Positions 11,529-21,500 of a stretch of DNA of 64,000 bases are shown here, piece after piece. Numbering within the stretch: position 1 is the first letter of the stretch; every line of letters starts with the position of its first letter. The stretch spans positions 310,001 to 374,000 of the forward strand of contig WWBZ02000013.1 in assembly GCA_011503125.2 (NCBI GenBank), written 5' to 3'. A program made the position numbers and the translations under genes. Origin of the DNA: Botryosphaeria dothidea (taxonomy: Eukaryota; Ascomycota; Dothideomycetes; Botryosphaeriales; Botryosphaeriaceae). The notes under the pieces were generated by a model. The model saw only the letters and a list, made by a program, of their open reading frames with translations. It had not been told where the DNA came from and did not search any database.

Positions 11529-12293
11529 TAAAGTAGACACTGAGCGGGCCTGGTCTTTCATGAGCGACGTCATCAATACAATTTAACTATGACTACTATA
11601 TGTTTATGTTTCATGCCCTGCCAATATCATTCTTCTTTAACGAGAGTCACAAAAATGGGCTAACTTTCTACATCATCGAGTATACTTCGCAAGAGACCCA
11701 AATACCCAAAATGAACGCGATGAAGCGGACACCCGGTGTTCGACGCCATGCTCAAGACAAATGACACCAAGCCCCTCGTCACCGAAATGTCTTATTTAGG
11801 CTTATCATGATATATGACTGTCTTGAATTCTACAAGGTGTGATTGCCGCGTGACAGTCTGCATACTGCGTTCGTTCCAAGCAGCTACCGGCTTTGCTCTG
11901 CTTGGACGTGAGAATTGAAGCCATGAGCTCGAATAAGCTGGTCACGGACTGACGCCACGGAATCCGAACGCGGAGATGCACGGAAGGATTCTTCATCGCC
12001 TTCGAATCCATCTCCATGCCCCACATCTGGTTGCCTGCGCCATAATCGGATGCCGAACAGTCGGGCCCCGAGAGCTCAGCTCCGAAGTGTTCAGCCAACA
12101 TTCAGAGTGTGGACAGCGGGCAAGCTCCGCGGAGACCGGAGCGATGCAAGCTGGACTTACGACTTCCCGGGATTCTTCAGTGTGCCGCGGACACATTTGA
12201 GGATGAAGGGGTTATATTGATCAAGTCGGGCAATCCGTGGCATCGTATCAATCCATCCCACATTCATCTTCGCACAATCCTTCGTCCACAACA
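11529..12293. other. Promoter region of the EthD gene
   Basis: 765 bp without a gene. The first part holds the OMT 3' region and is AT-rich. The part from about 12040 to 12140 carries a cluster of three CGG-N3-CCG palindromes, annotated separately. No transcript-scale feature is otherwise visible. Confidence 0.5.
12046..12071. promoter_or_regulatory. Paired AflR-type operators upstream of EthD gene
   Basis: Two complete TCGG-N3-CCGA palindromes, TCGGATGCCGA (12046-12056) and TCGGGCCCCGA (12061-12071), are separated by 4 bp, about 225-250 bp before the EthD start codon. The first also fits the stricter AflR consensus TCGSWNNSCGR. A weaker CGG-N3-CCG copy (GCGGAGACCGG) follows at 12129-12139. 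Confidence 0.65.
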
Positions 12294-12941
12294 ATGGCAG
12301 CCCCTCAGCCCCGCCAGCTCCTGTGCCTCACCATGCTCGGCTACATGAAGGAGGGTCTCGACGAAGAGGCCCTCTGCGACTTCCAGGTCAACAAGCACGC
12401 CCGGCTAGTCAGCGGCCTGATGGAGAAGTACGGCATCGTCCGCTACACCATCGTGAGTGCAACGCCCACTCCACATCACTCCTCAGCGGGCACTGACCTG
12501 CAGCGCAGACGCACAACTCGAAGAAGACGCGCGCAATGCTGCCCAAGCTCTTCGACCCGCGCTACGTCGAGTACTCGGACCACGATTTCGTCGTGCGCAT
12601 CATCTTCCCGAGCCTCGAGGCGTTCGAGAAGGTCAAGCAGGACCCGTTCTACATGGAGCGCATTGCGAAGGACCACTTGAACTTTGCGGACCGTAACAAG
12701 CGGACTCGGTAAGCGTAGATGCCCGAATGATGGGAGTGTGTTGCTAATGTGGCGGCTCTGCGTCAGCATGACTCTTGGCTATGTCCATGAGATCATTCAT
12801 GAGGGCAAGGTCGTCGACGTCGAGGACCCCGACACGATTGCTTGCGCGGTGAACAACGTGGAACTGAATGAGAAAGGAACGTTCGAGAAGCACGGCGCGC
12901 AGAAGGGCGTTGAGAATGGAACCAATGGGGCTTGGAGATAG
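12294..12941 (+). CDS. EthD-domain protein of the polyketide cluster
   Basis: Predicted 177-aa protein in three exons (12294-12452, 12509-12708, 12767-12941). Short EthD-type ferredoxin-like folds occur in fungal aromatic polyketide clusters, where members act as decarboxylases or dehydratases on PKS products (for example those of the atrochrysone/emodin group). Visible features fit that fold: CLTMLGYMKEGLDEEAL at the first strand and helix, then VNKHARLV, then YSDHDFVVRIIFPSLEAFEKV and DPFYMERIAKDHLNFADR in the second half. No signal peptide. The assignment rests on fold-level resemblance, and the exact reaction is inferred. Its promoter carries two full AflR-type sites plus a weaker one, the densest set in the window, so strong co-regulation with the PKS is expected. 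Confidence 0.75.
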
Positions 12942-13675
12942 TGTCCAGTTAGATCTAGCCGAGAAGTTCAGAGACTCGAAGTTGAATGGCTATTGTTGAA
13001 GCATAAAGATCCGGGCATTGTGAAGGCGGTCCGAAAAATCGATGTAGAGTGCGAATTTTTACAACGCACATGGGTCAATGCGCAATTCACACGTCACTAT
13101 ATGTGACCACCTGGTGTAGAATGCTTTTCCTTTTTGCGCCAGATTTTACTTTAATTGCCTTGTGTAAGACGTCTACGTCTCTGTTGCTTTGCTAGGCAAG
13201 TATCATTTTGACTCCCCAGCCAATCAGAACCCCCGCACGCCGCAGCTACCCAGAGCTTTTCCTTCGTCAAGCCCAGTACGCCATCGGGCTGATTCAGATC
13301 AGCCGCAGCCCAAAAAGGGAAACATAGATAGATGCGGGGTGATATCAGTCGATGGATCCAGTAGCATAGGCGCAAAACAGGAGAATGGTGCTATTCTGGT
13401 GGTGGCGAACTATGCGGCCACAAAAAGGCGCGCAGCCGCAGGTGTTGGGGGCGCTGAGCTTAGCACCGGAAGCGGCTTGCGGCAGGATTCCAACAGGGCG
13501 CTTGCTTATGGCTTTCCACCTTGGCGCACACAAGCGCTCCGCCTGTCTCGCGGTGTTGAACGAGGTGGATGAGGCGTTGTACGAATACCACATTGGGAAC
13601 GTCATGCGAAGAGTTTTGGCGGAAGCGTCTCCATTCCATTCCATTGCAGGTCTATCTATGTACTGAACGATACGA
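12942..13675. other. Intergenic between EthD and uL16 genes, no gene seen
   Basis: About 730 bp between two convergent genes. Small reading frames on both strands lack motifs and codon-like bias. Nothing is called. Confidence 0.5.
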
Positions 13676-14469
13676 TCACGCCTCGTCTGCGGTGGCGAAG
13701 GCCCCCGGGAAGCGCCTGAAGTTGTCCTCGAGGTTGCCCTTCGCGCGGGAGAACTGCACGTACGCGCCGTCGCGCAGCAGCTTGCCGTCGCGGCGCAGAG
13801 ACACGTAGTCGTCGCGCTTGAGCGGGGTGAAGCCCCAGTTCTTGCTGACGACGATCTTCTGGCTGCCGGGGAACTTGTACATGGAGCGACGCAGGGCCTC
13901 GATGGCGGTCGCGCGGTGGCGGTCCACGGTGCGCACCGAGATGAGGATCTGGCCGATGTTGACGCGCGCCGCGAGCCCCGTGGGCTTGCCCCAGGCGCCG
14001 CGCATGCCCTGCTGCAGCCGGTCGGCGCCGGCCATGGACAGCATCTTGTTGACGCGCAGCACGTGGTAGGGGTGGGCGCGCACGCGGAGGTGGAAGTTCT
14101 CCTTGCCCGCCGTCTTGACCAGGTATCTGGGGGAGACTATCAACAACCTAAAAACTGACGGTGGGAAGAGGATAGTAGACGGACTTGTTGGCGCAGATGC
14201 GCGCGGCTTCCAAGGCCTCGGAGCTCAGCTGCTCGTGCTCGTTGGACACCATGTGCACGCAGGTGGGAAACTCGTCGACATTGGCACGCTTGCGTCCCAG
14301 GTCGAAGATGCGGATCTTGGGGTCCGGAACGCCACGGTTGAATCTAGACTTGGGGAACGGCTGGGGAGCAAGGGAGTGTAAGCACGGGTTTGGGCGAGGC
14401 AGCGGACGAGAAGGATTTTCTCACCTTGTTCTTGCAGTAGCGATAGCATCTAGCGGGGCGGCGAGCCAT
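13676..14469 (-). CDS. RPL10: 60S ribosomal protein uL16 (L10/QM family)
   Basis: Predicted 223-aa protein in three exons: 14469-14425, 14360-14185, 14126-13676. The N-terminus [15 protein letters not shown] and the block [17 protein letters not shown] are diagnostic of eukaryotic uL16, which binds the large subunit and inserts a loop near the P-site tRNA. The length matches the family (about 215-225 aa). The early-intron structure suits a genuine spliced ribosomal protein gene rather than a retrocopy. Compared with the usual eukaryotic sequence, the loop region reads [10 protein letters not shown] where MLSCAGADRL is normal, with other changes nearby ([15 protein letters not shown]). It lies inside the polyketide cluster and shares a promoter region with the AflR-like regulator. 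It may be an ordinary housekeeping gene caught in the cluster or a diverged second copy serving self-protection; sequence alone cannot decide. Confidence 0.93.
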
Positions 14470-14668
14470 TTTGGAGGCAGATACGCGTGCTGTGTGTTGT
14501 AGAGGGCAAGATAGAAAGCAGGCGAAAGGAATCATTTGTAGGAAGGAATAGCCAGTGGTGCATGGCTGGTTGCTGACCAACCACAAAGACCGAAAGGCCG
14601 AGTGTCAGCGTGCATGCACTTCGCCGCCAGCTGGGACTCCTGCATCCCAGAACAAAGGTCGGCGGCTG

Positions 14669-14679
14669 TCGGACGCCGA
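14669..14679. promoter_or_regulatory. AflR-type operator between uL16 and regulator genes
   Basis: TCGGACGCCGA, a perfect TCGG-N3-CCGA palindrome that also fits TCGSWNNSCGR. It lies 200 bp before the uL16 start and about 450 bp before the regulator start. It could mediate autoregulation of the AflR-like gene and possibly induction of the uL16 gene. Confidence 0.6.
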
Positions 14680-14763
14680 GCGAGCCGCAGTTCCCACCCC
14701 AGGAGAAAGGTGCTCTAACGTGTCGGCTGCGTCCTGGGCTTGATCCCTGCCAGAACATTCACT

Positions 14764-14805
14764 GGAACTGGAACTGGAACGGGAACGGGAACGGGAACGG
14801 GAACG
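14764..14805 (+). repeat. Hexanucleotide microsatellite GGAACT/GGAACG
   Basis: Seven tandem hexamers (two GGAACT followed by five GGAACG) lie in the non-coding interval between the uL16 gene and the AflR-like regulator, about 90 bp from the TCGG-N3-CCGA site. The repeat is pure enough to be length-variable between strains. Confidence 0.85.
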
Positions 14806-15130
14806 CTGGGATTTCGCCCCGGAAGCGAATGCGAGCAGCGCTGCAGCCCGTAAGAGAATCCACATCAGGAAGGTAGGGGATCAGGCAGCACTGCGGAGGA
14901 TTGCACTGGACCCTGCGCCGCACGTAACGGCAGCCATTGCGGATGAAACAACAGGCACTGCTCACAACCAACCAGCGTGCAGTGTGAGCAGGCAAACCTT
15001 TCGTCGACTCGCCGTGCGCCAGAGCCAGTCTTATCAAAAAGCACGGTGGACATCTAAAACAGCCATAGCCCTGCGTGTACGTGCCTGTACAGTGTCCCAT
15101 ACCTTAGCCTCGATCGACCACCGCTGCACC

Positions 15131-16261
15131 ATGTCCGGCACATCATCGTCCACTCCGGCGGAGAAGCTACGCTCAACATGCGACAACTGCGCCCTGTCCA
15201 AGGTGCGGTGCAACAAGAAGAAGCCCGTCTGCCAACGATGCGAGGCACAGGATCTCGAGTGCGTCTACGGCCGCTCCCAGCGCAGAGGAAAGCCGCGGGC
15301 GCTACAGCACCATTCGCAGCAACACCAGCAGCAGCGGCGGCCCATCGAGCAGCAGCGGGAGCAGCCGCTGCACTCGCCGTACGGCTGGTGCAGCACCGAC
15401 CCCTTCGACGTCATGAACACCTTCCCCGACTTCCGCAGCACCCTGCCGGACGCCGCCATGTTCGATCCCACCAGCATGTGGCCCGAGTACAGTCCGCCCT
15501 ACCCCGGCCTCGATCCCGACAGCACGACGCGCGCGAGCAGCAGCACCGACGACGTCCGGACCGTGGTCTCAGAGCCCGCGGGCAAGGACGCCTCGCCGAT
15601 GCCGGACGTGCAGCCGACCGACACCTCCGTCATGCTCAGCTTCGCGGCGCTCGACAAGCCGTGCACCGGCGACACGTGCACCAGCACCGTCTTCTGCACG
15701 CTGGGCACCCTGTGCCACATGGGCGCCGCGTCGGTGGGCGGCCGCAGCCAGCAGCGCGGCGACGACGACAACAACAGCATCTCCAGCGACCAGATCCTGC
15801 AGACGAACCGCATGGCCCTCCAGCGCCTGCAGCAGCTGCTCGCCGCCGACTGCGCGCCGTGTGCGCAGGACGCCACCCTCGGGCTGCTGCTCTGCGCGGC
15901 CGTGTCCAAGATCCTGGCGTGGTACCGCGCCGTGCTGCACGGCATGGCGGCGGACCCGGCGTCGGCCATCCGCATCGGCGCCGTCGCCATGACGCCCCTC
16001 ACCATGGGCGACTTCCAGCTCGACCTCGCCGCCGAGACGCGCATGAAGGCGCAGCTGCTGCTGTGCGAGCTGCAGAACGTCCGGCCGCTGCTGGACGCGC
16101 TGGCGCGGCGGAACGCCGGCAGGCAGGAGGCCGCGGGCAGTGCGTACGCTGCGTTGGACGGGTACTTGCGGGCGTCGCTGGGGGAGCTGATGGCCGAGAT
16201 CGACGGGCTGGTCGTGTCGTTGTCATCGTCGTCGTCGTCGTCGTCGTCGTCGTCTTCATAG
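15131..16261 (+). CDS. AflR-like Zn2Cys6 transcription factor (pathway regulator)
   Basis: Intronless 376-aa regulator. Residues 17-44 form a Zn2Cys6 cluster (CDNCALSKVRC, then CQRC, then C44) followed by a basic segment RSQRRGKPR. A Gln/His-rich linker follows. The C-terminal half has an AflR-type region (ILQTNRMALQRLQQLL, LLLCAAVSKILAWY). The protein ends in a Ser run encoded by a TCG trinucleotide repeat (16226-16252). Start chosen at ATG 15131, just before the zinc cluster, since the upstream in-frame extension has no conserved features. AflR-type proteins bind TCG-N5-CGA as dimers. Matching palindromes lie before this gene and before the P450, OMT, EthD, FSH hydrolase, PKS and MFS genes, which makes it the probable cluster activator. 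Confidence 0.9.
   Translation: MSGTSSSTPAEKLRSTCDNCALSKVRCNKKKPVCQRCEAQDLECVYGRSQRRGKPRALQHHSQQHQQQRRPIEQQREQPLHSPYGWCSTDPFDVMNTFPDFRSTLPDAAMFDPTSMWPEYSPPYPGLDPDSTTRASSSTDDVRTVVSEPAGKDASPMPDVQPTDTSVMLSFAALDKPCTGDTCTSTVFCTLGTLCHMGAASVGGRSQQRGDDDNNSISSDQILQTNRMALQRLQQLLAADCAPCAQDATLGLLLCAAVSKILAWYRAVLHGMAADPASAIRIGAVAMTPLTMGDFQLDLAAETRMKAQLLLCELQNVRPLLDALARRNAGRQEAAGSAYAALDGYLRASLGELMAEIDGLVVSLSSSSSSSSSSSS
16226..16252 (+). repeat. (TCG)9 coding microsatellite
   Basis: Nine TCG units at the 3' end of the AflR-like gene extend a C-terminal serine run up to the stop codon. In-frame length changes would alter only the tail of the regulator. Confidence 0.85.
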
Positions 16262-16688
16262 TGAACGGGGATGGCTGGGCGTAGGCGGGAATCCTTTCGC
16301 GAATTCGTTCTTTGTCACAAAAGGGCCCCCAAGAAATGGCGTGGGCGTGGGCGTGTGGCGTATTTGGGCTGGGATGGGTGTTGGTAGATTTCTAGTGGCT
16401 ACAGATCAAATAATAGACTTCCAGACTCAAGTTATTGTGGGGAAAATACGGAGCGTTGCCGGAAAGGGTGGGTGCTTGGTAAGGGAGAGAGACAGTAGTA
16501 GATAGAGAAAAAAAAAAAAAAGATATGCACGAGCTTCGTGGGGACTGATGACCAACTCAACTGCGTGGACTGGACTGGCAGCATCAATTCAGCCAAATTG
16601 CGGGAGATGCACAGCGGATCTGCTTCCTTCCCACCCCAACGCCGTCCTTCCCCGGCTTGGAGGCAGAACGCCAAACCGAAAATCCCGG

Positions 16689-16699
16689 TCGGTGTCCGA
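16689..16699. promoter_or_regulatory. AflR-type operator upstream of FSH hydrolase
   Basis: TCGGTGTCCGA, a TCGG-N3-CCGA site fitting TCGSWNNSCGR, lies 160 bp before the hydrolase start codon. Confidence 0.6.
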
Positions 16700-16858
16700 A
16701 AGACGCAGAAGACCAAAGCAGCAGCGCGTCGGTCCTCAATCCTCCCGCTCTTACCATCATGACTTCTCGCCACAGGGCCATAGCCGGCGTCATTTATGAA
16801 GCGCAGTTCCACTCCATCCACATGCACGACTAGCACAGAAACGAAAAACAAAAAAGAC

Positions 16859-17695
16859 ATGGAAGTTCCACGAATCGCCTGCTTCCACGGCGGGGGGTCC
16901 AACAGCGCCGTGTTCGCCGCGCAGTGCAAGCGCCTGGCACAGGTGCTCGCCGGCACCTACGAGCTCGTCTTCTTCGACGCGCCCTTCGAGCGCGGCGCGG
17001 GCCCAGGCGTGCTGCCGCACTTCGCCGACTGCGCTCCCTTCCGAACGTGGATGCGTCCGGGGAGTGATGGGAGAGACGAGGAGGAACAGGGGCTCGTCCG
17101 CGTCCTGAAGCTTATGCATGCTGACACGCTGCGCCGTGGGCGGGCGGCCCGCGCGCGCGGCGATGCTGCCGCCGAGCCGGGCCGCTGGGTGGCGGCGATG
17201 GGGTTTAGCCAGGGTACGAGGGTCGTCGGCGGGCTGCTGCGGAGGCAGCAGGCCAGGCTGCGGCTGCAGCAACTGGATCCATTCGGCATCGAGCTGGAGT
17301 TTGGCATCCTGTGCATGGGCAGCTCCAGTCCGATGGGGTATGAGGCCGAACCAACCAATGGTAAGTATCGTTTGCATTGCTTAGCTGTGGTGAGAGATCC
17401 TGCTGATGGTTCCCCTGCTCTTTCAGCTCTCGATGCCAGTGAGGCTGCTCCAGTCGTTCAGATGGGCCAATTGATCGAGGAAGACGTCATCGCAATCCCT
17501 ACGCTGCACCTTCATGGGCTGAGAGACCCAATTCTGCCGAAGAGTAGAGATCAGCTTGCAGCGTACTTCGAACTCGATACGGCTCACCTGTTGGAGATCA
17601 ACTACCACCATGCGATGCCTTGGTACACGCACGATCTGATGGATTTTGTGCTCACGATCAATAGTACTCAAAAGCGGGCGATCATGAGAGTTTGA
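16859..17695 (+). CDS. FSH1/OVCA2-type serine hydrolase
   Basis: Predicted 256-aa alpha/beta hydrolase in two exons (16859-17360, 17427-17695). The opening IACFHGGGSNSAVF contains the oxyanion HGGG. GFSQGTRVVGG is the nucleophile elbow with the catalytic Ser. HGLRDPILP supplies the Asp and NYHHAMPW the His. Members of this family occur in fungal polyketide clusters as off-loading or editing esterases (LovG is one example), although this PKS already has its own TE domain. The 66-nt GT-AG intron is a multiple of three and has no stop, so intron retention would only insert 22 residues. Start chosen at the Met right before the first strand; an upstream in-frame Met at 16796 is possible. A TCGG-N3-CCGA operator lies in its promoter. 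Confidence 0.88.
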   Translation: MEVPRIACFHGGGSNSAVFAAQCKRLAQVLAGTYELVFFDAPFERGAGPGVLPHFADCAPFRTWMRPGSDGRDEEEQGLVRVLKLMHADTLRRGRAARARGDAAAEPGRWVAAMGFSQGTRVVGGLLRRQQARLRLQQLDPFGIELEFGILCMGSSSPMGYEAEPTNGKYRLHCLAVVRDPADGSPALSALDASEAAPVVQMGQLIEEDVIAIPTLHLHGLRDPILPKSRDQLAAYFELDTAHLLEINYHHAMPWYTHDLMDFVLTINSTQKRAIMRV

Positions 17696-18598
17696 GCGTT
17701 GGTTTCCTCTGCTTTTCCTTTTCCTTTTCTCTTTGGGAACGGGTATACGGCGGTGGTATAGAAGGTCGCACAATAGATTGATGCAGTCTCACGGGCACTC
17801 TGTTGTCAAGCCGTCTTGATGGAAGTGGCGAGGGGCACTGCCGACGGTCTCGGGATTTTGTTTGTCATCTCGGGCTTGTCGGACCAGCGGCTTGCTGACA
17901 AATGACATTCCAACCCACGTGCACAAGAGAATATGATAGAAATGATTCAGCATTGCGCGAAAATCATCGATGATCAGAATTTAGGTGACTCTCACATAGT
18001 AGATGCAGCTTCCCATTCCGTCGTAACCCAGAATGGACGTCACTTTCAGGGATCACTTTGGCAAGTAGGTTACTCAGTAACGGAAGGGGCGTGTTAGGAT
18101 CGAGTCAAATTAGATTCACGGTTCTCGATATTCGACGAGGTGGAATCATCGCATCCGCGCGGTGGGCTCTCAAGGGGGTGTGAACGTCAGAGAACAACGG
18201 CGAATTGCAAGACGTGTGGAGAACCCGTACAATTATAGTCATTTTCTTCAACCTCACTTTGAACTGTAATCCTAGGTTTGTTGAACTAGCGGCTTTATGG
18301 TGAAATTAAATCCATGCGTATAATATAGCGAACACTACAATAGGAATATTTTAGCGTAAAATATTCGAGACGTTCATAAACAGGCTTTGAATAACTTTCA
18401 CGTGGCAGCAGATTTGTCATGAGAAACATATAGGAGTAACGAAAGAATCAATTTATAACGACTAAATAATGGAATCTAGAGCCGGAAGAAAGAATGTTAG
18501 ACAACGCCACAGCAGCCACAACGAAACAGGAAATGGAGTACGAAACAGCAAATGTAGTATGCAACAGTCAAAATCGAAACTGACACACCAACAAAAGC
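17696..18598. other. AT-rich intergenic stretch, no gene seen
   Basis: About 900 bp between the convergent hydrolase and PKS genes. The part from about 18230 to 18480 is distinctly AT-rich compared with the GC-rich PKS coding sequence. No gene, repeat or conserved site could be identified. Confidence 0.5.
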
Positions 18599-21500
18599 TC
18601 AACCCATCAAGGCAATCTCGATATACTCACTCAATCGCCTCGCGTGCTCCCCCTTCATCATACTGAAATGATTCGCCCCCGTCGCGCGATACACCTCAAA
18701 GCACTCCTCCGGCAACAGCGTCTCCCATCCGCAGGTCCCGAAATCGGTGCGCGCCTCGGTCAAAAACTTCAAGCCCTCCGGATCCTCCGACCTGCGTTCA
18801 AACCGCGGGGTGACGTGCTCGTCAATCGCGTCGCACGCCCACACGATGCTCGTCCGCGGGGCGGCGGCGCGCGGCTCGAAGGGCCGCGCGTGGTGGTCGT
18901 GCAGGCTGCGCACGCACGCCTCGAAGTGCGGCACCAGCCACGGCGGCGGCGGGCGCCTGACGCCGTTGGGGCCCTCGCCCAGCAGGCCGACGGCGGCGCA
19001 GTACTCGTAGTAGCGCGCGGGCAGCAGGTCGAGGCCGCGCGGGACGGGGCAGTCGATCAGGACGAGGTCGGCGACGGCGGCGCCCGGCGCGGCTGCCAGC
19101 TGCTGCGCGACGGCGTACGCGAAGACGCCGCCGACGGACCAGCCGCCCAGGCTGTACGGGCCGTGGGGCTGGCGGCGCCGGATCTCGGCGACGTAGGCGG
19201 TGGTGATGGGGGCGATGTCGCAGGTGTAGCGGTCGGGCGTTTTCATGTAGGGGCAGTTGAGGCCGACGACGGCGATGGAGGGGTGGATGCGCGGGAGGGA
19301 GGCGTAGGAGGACGAGGAGCCGGCGCCGTCGGGGAGGAGGAAGAGCGTTTTGACGGTGCCGGGGGCGGCGGGGTTGCCTTGCAGGAGGAGAGAGGTTGCG
19401 GGCTCGATCGCGGGAGTTGCCGGGGTGGGCTGCTTCGAGCGGTCGGAGATGACTTCGAAAGATGATTCGGAGCCGTTGGATGAGGATTCGGCAGTGTCGA
19501 CTGGGTCGTCGTGGAACATGGAGTGTAGGACGGCGTCGCGGCCGCCGGGTACGCCGTGGGCGGGCTGCTGAGAGGCGCCGTGGGTCCAGAAGGCGCGCAG
19601 CTCTTTGACGGTAGGGCAATCGGCGAAGATGGTGGATTCATAGTCCAGCCCCAGCTCTTCGCGGAATCGGCTGGCGCACAGGAGGGACAGCAGGGAGTCG
19701 ACTCCCAAGTCCGCAAAAGACGTCTCGTCGGTGAGGTCGGCAACGGGAACACCGCTCTCCTCGCCGATGATGCGAAGCGCATCAGACCATGAGGCACTGC
19801 TTTTGGACTGGGCGGCTGCACTTGGCTCCTCCACGCTGATCTCCACTCTGGTAGCCCCAGCATGGACAGAGGCAACAGGCGGTGCTCCACGCTGCTCAGT
19901 GAGCTGCTTGGTGCCACCACGAGGAGGTCCAGCCTTGGTATCGTCCCTCATATGGACGATGTAGTCCATCAGACGACGCGGCACTCCTTGAGCCTTGATA
20001 CCCTTGAAGGCAGCCACAACTTCGGTTCCCTCAAACACAATCATATCGCCGCTGTACATGCCATCCTCTTTCGGCCCGCTCATCTTGACGTACGACACAT
20101 ACGCCTTGTCCAGCGACACGGGTTTGTAGAAGTGCAGCGAGCTCCAGCCATGATTGACAAAGACCTCCTTATCCAGATCCGCGGTGTCATTGGCATTCAT
20201 GACGAACAGCGCCGGCTGCCCGAAATTGTCGATCAGATGCGGATTGACAAAGTACGTGCCCTTGTGCTCGCCCGGGCCGAACCTGACCTTCGCCGTCGCC
20301 TCGAGCGCCGCGCTGTCCAGCACCACCTCGTCGACGCCCTTGAACTCGTCGTCGTACGACGCCAGCGACGACACCAGCTTGTACCCGGAGTTGCCGGTGA
20401 GCTTCTGCACGCGCGGGTTGGCCGCGATGCTCTCGCGCAGGCCGTCGATGCGCTGCAGGATGCTCTCCGCGGCGCCCTGCTGCTCCCTCAGCGCGGCGTC
20501 GAAGTCGACAAAGACCACGCCGCACTCGGCGTGCTTGGTCAGCTTCTTGCCCTCGGACGTGACGCTGTAGAACTCGCAGTGCCCGCGGCCGGTCACCCAG
20601 TCGAGGTCGACGCGGCAGCGCAGCAGCTGGGAGCCGCTCCCTTTGCTCTTGGCCACCAGCGGCCGCTGCACGTCCATGTGCTGCACGTCGACGAGGTGGG
20701 CGGCCCATTCGGGCTGCTGCTTGGCCAGGTAGTTGCCCATGGTCAGTGCCATGTCGGCGTAGACGCTGGGCGTGCATAGCGCGACGCCGTTGACGCGGTG
20801 GCCGCGCACCATCGGGTCGAGATCATCGCGGAGGAGGTCGGACTCTGCGATCAGGATGGCTTTTCCGGCCTCGGTCTTTTCTTCGACGACTTTCTGGACG
20901 GAGGTGGTGGAGAGCGGCTGGGTGCCGGCGCCGGAGAGGAACAGGGCGTCGCCTTTGTAGAGCGACCAGTCGTTGACGTACTGTATCCAGTAGTTCTTCA
21001 GGTCCCAGCCGTATGACGGCAGGCGGCAGACGGAGACAGAGTTCTTGAAGTCGCGGTGGAACTCGTTCCAGTCGAGGTCGGCGCCGGCTTCGTAGAGAGA
21101 AGACAGACTGCCGCCCAGCACCTTCCAGGTATCCTTGTTGCGCTGCAGGGTGGGCAGGGCAGTGATAGATCCCATGTTGGAGCGGAGCAGCCCAGAGAGC
21201 ACCGGATGCGGGCCCACCTCGACCCAGACCGTGTCAGTGGAGATGACTGACGCCTTGGCCTTGGCCATGGCATCGACAAAGTTGACAGTCTCACGGCAGT
21301 GGCGGGACAGGTACTTGGCGTCAAAGTGACCGGCCTCGGTGAGGACCTCGCCCAGCAAGGGGCTGATGACAGGCACACGCGGCGGATGGAACTCGACACT
21401 GCTGGCGGCTTTCTCGAACTCTGACAAGATCGGCTCGACCTGGGAGGAGTGGAAAGCGAAGGGTACGCGGAGCCTTGTCAGCCTGAATCCCGTGGTCGAG

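Noticed and set aside
15178..16284. A 368-codon frame overlapping the regulator
   Set aside because: Arg/Ala-rich shift-frame product of the GC-rich regulator gene. The other frame has the Zn2Cys6 motif.
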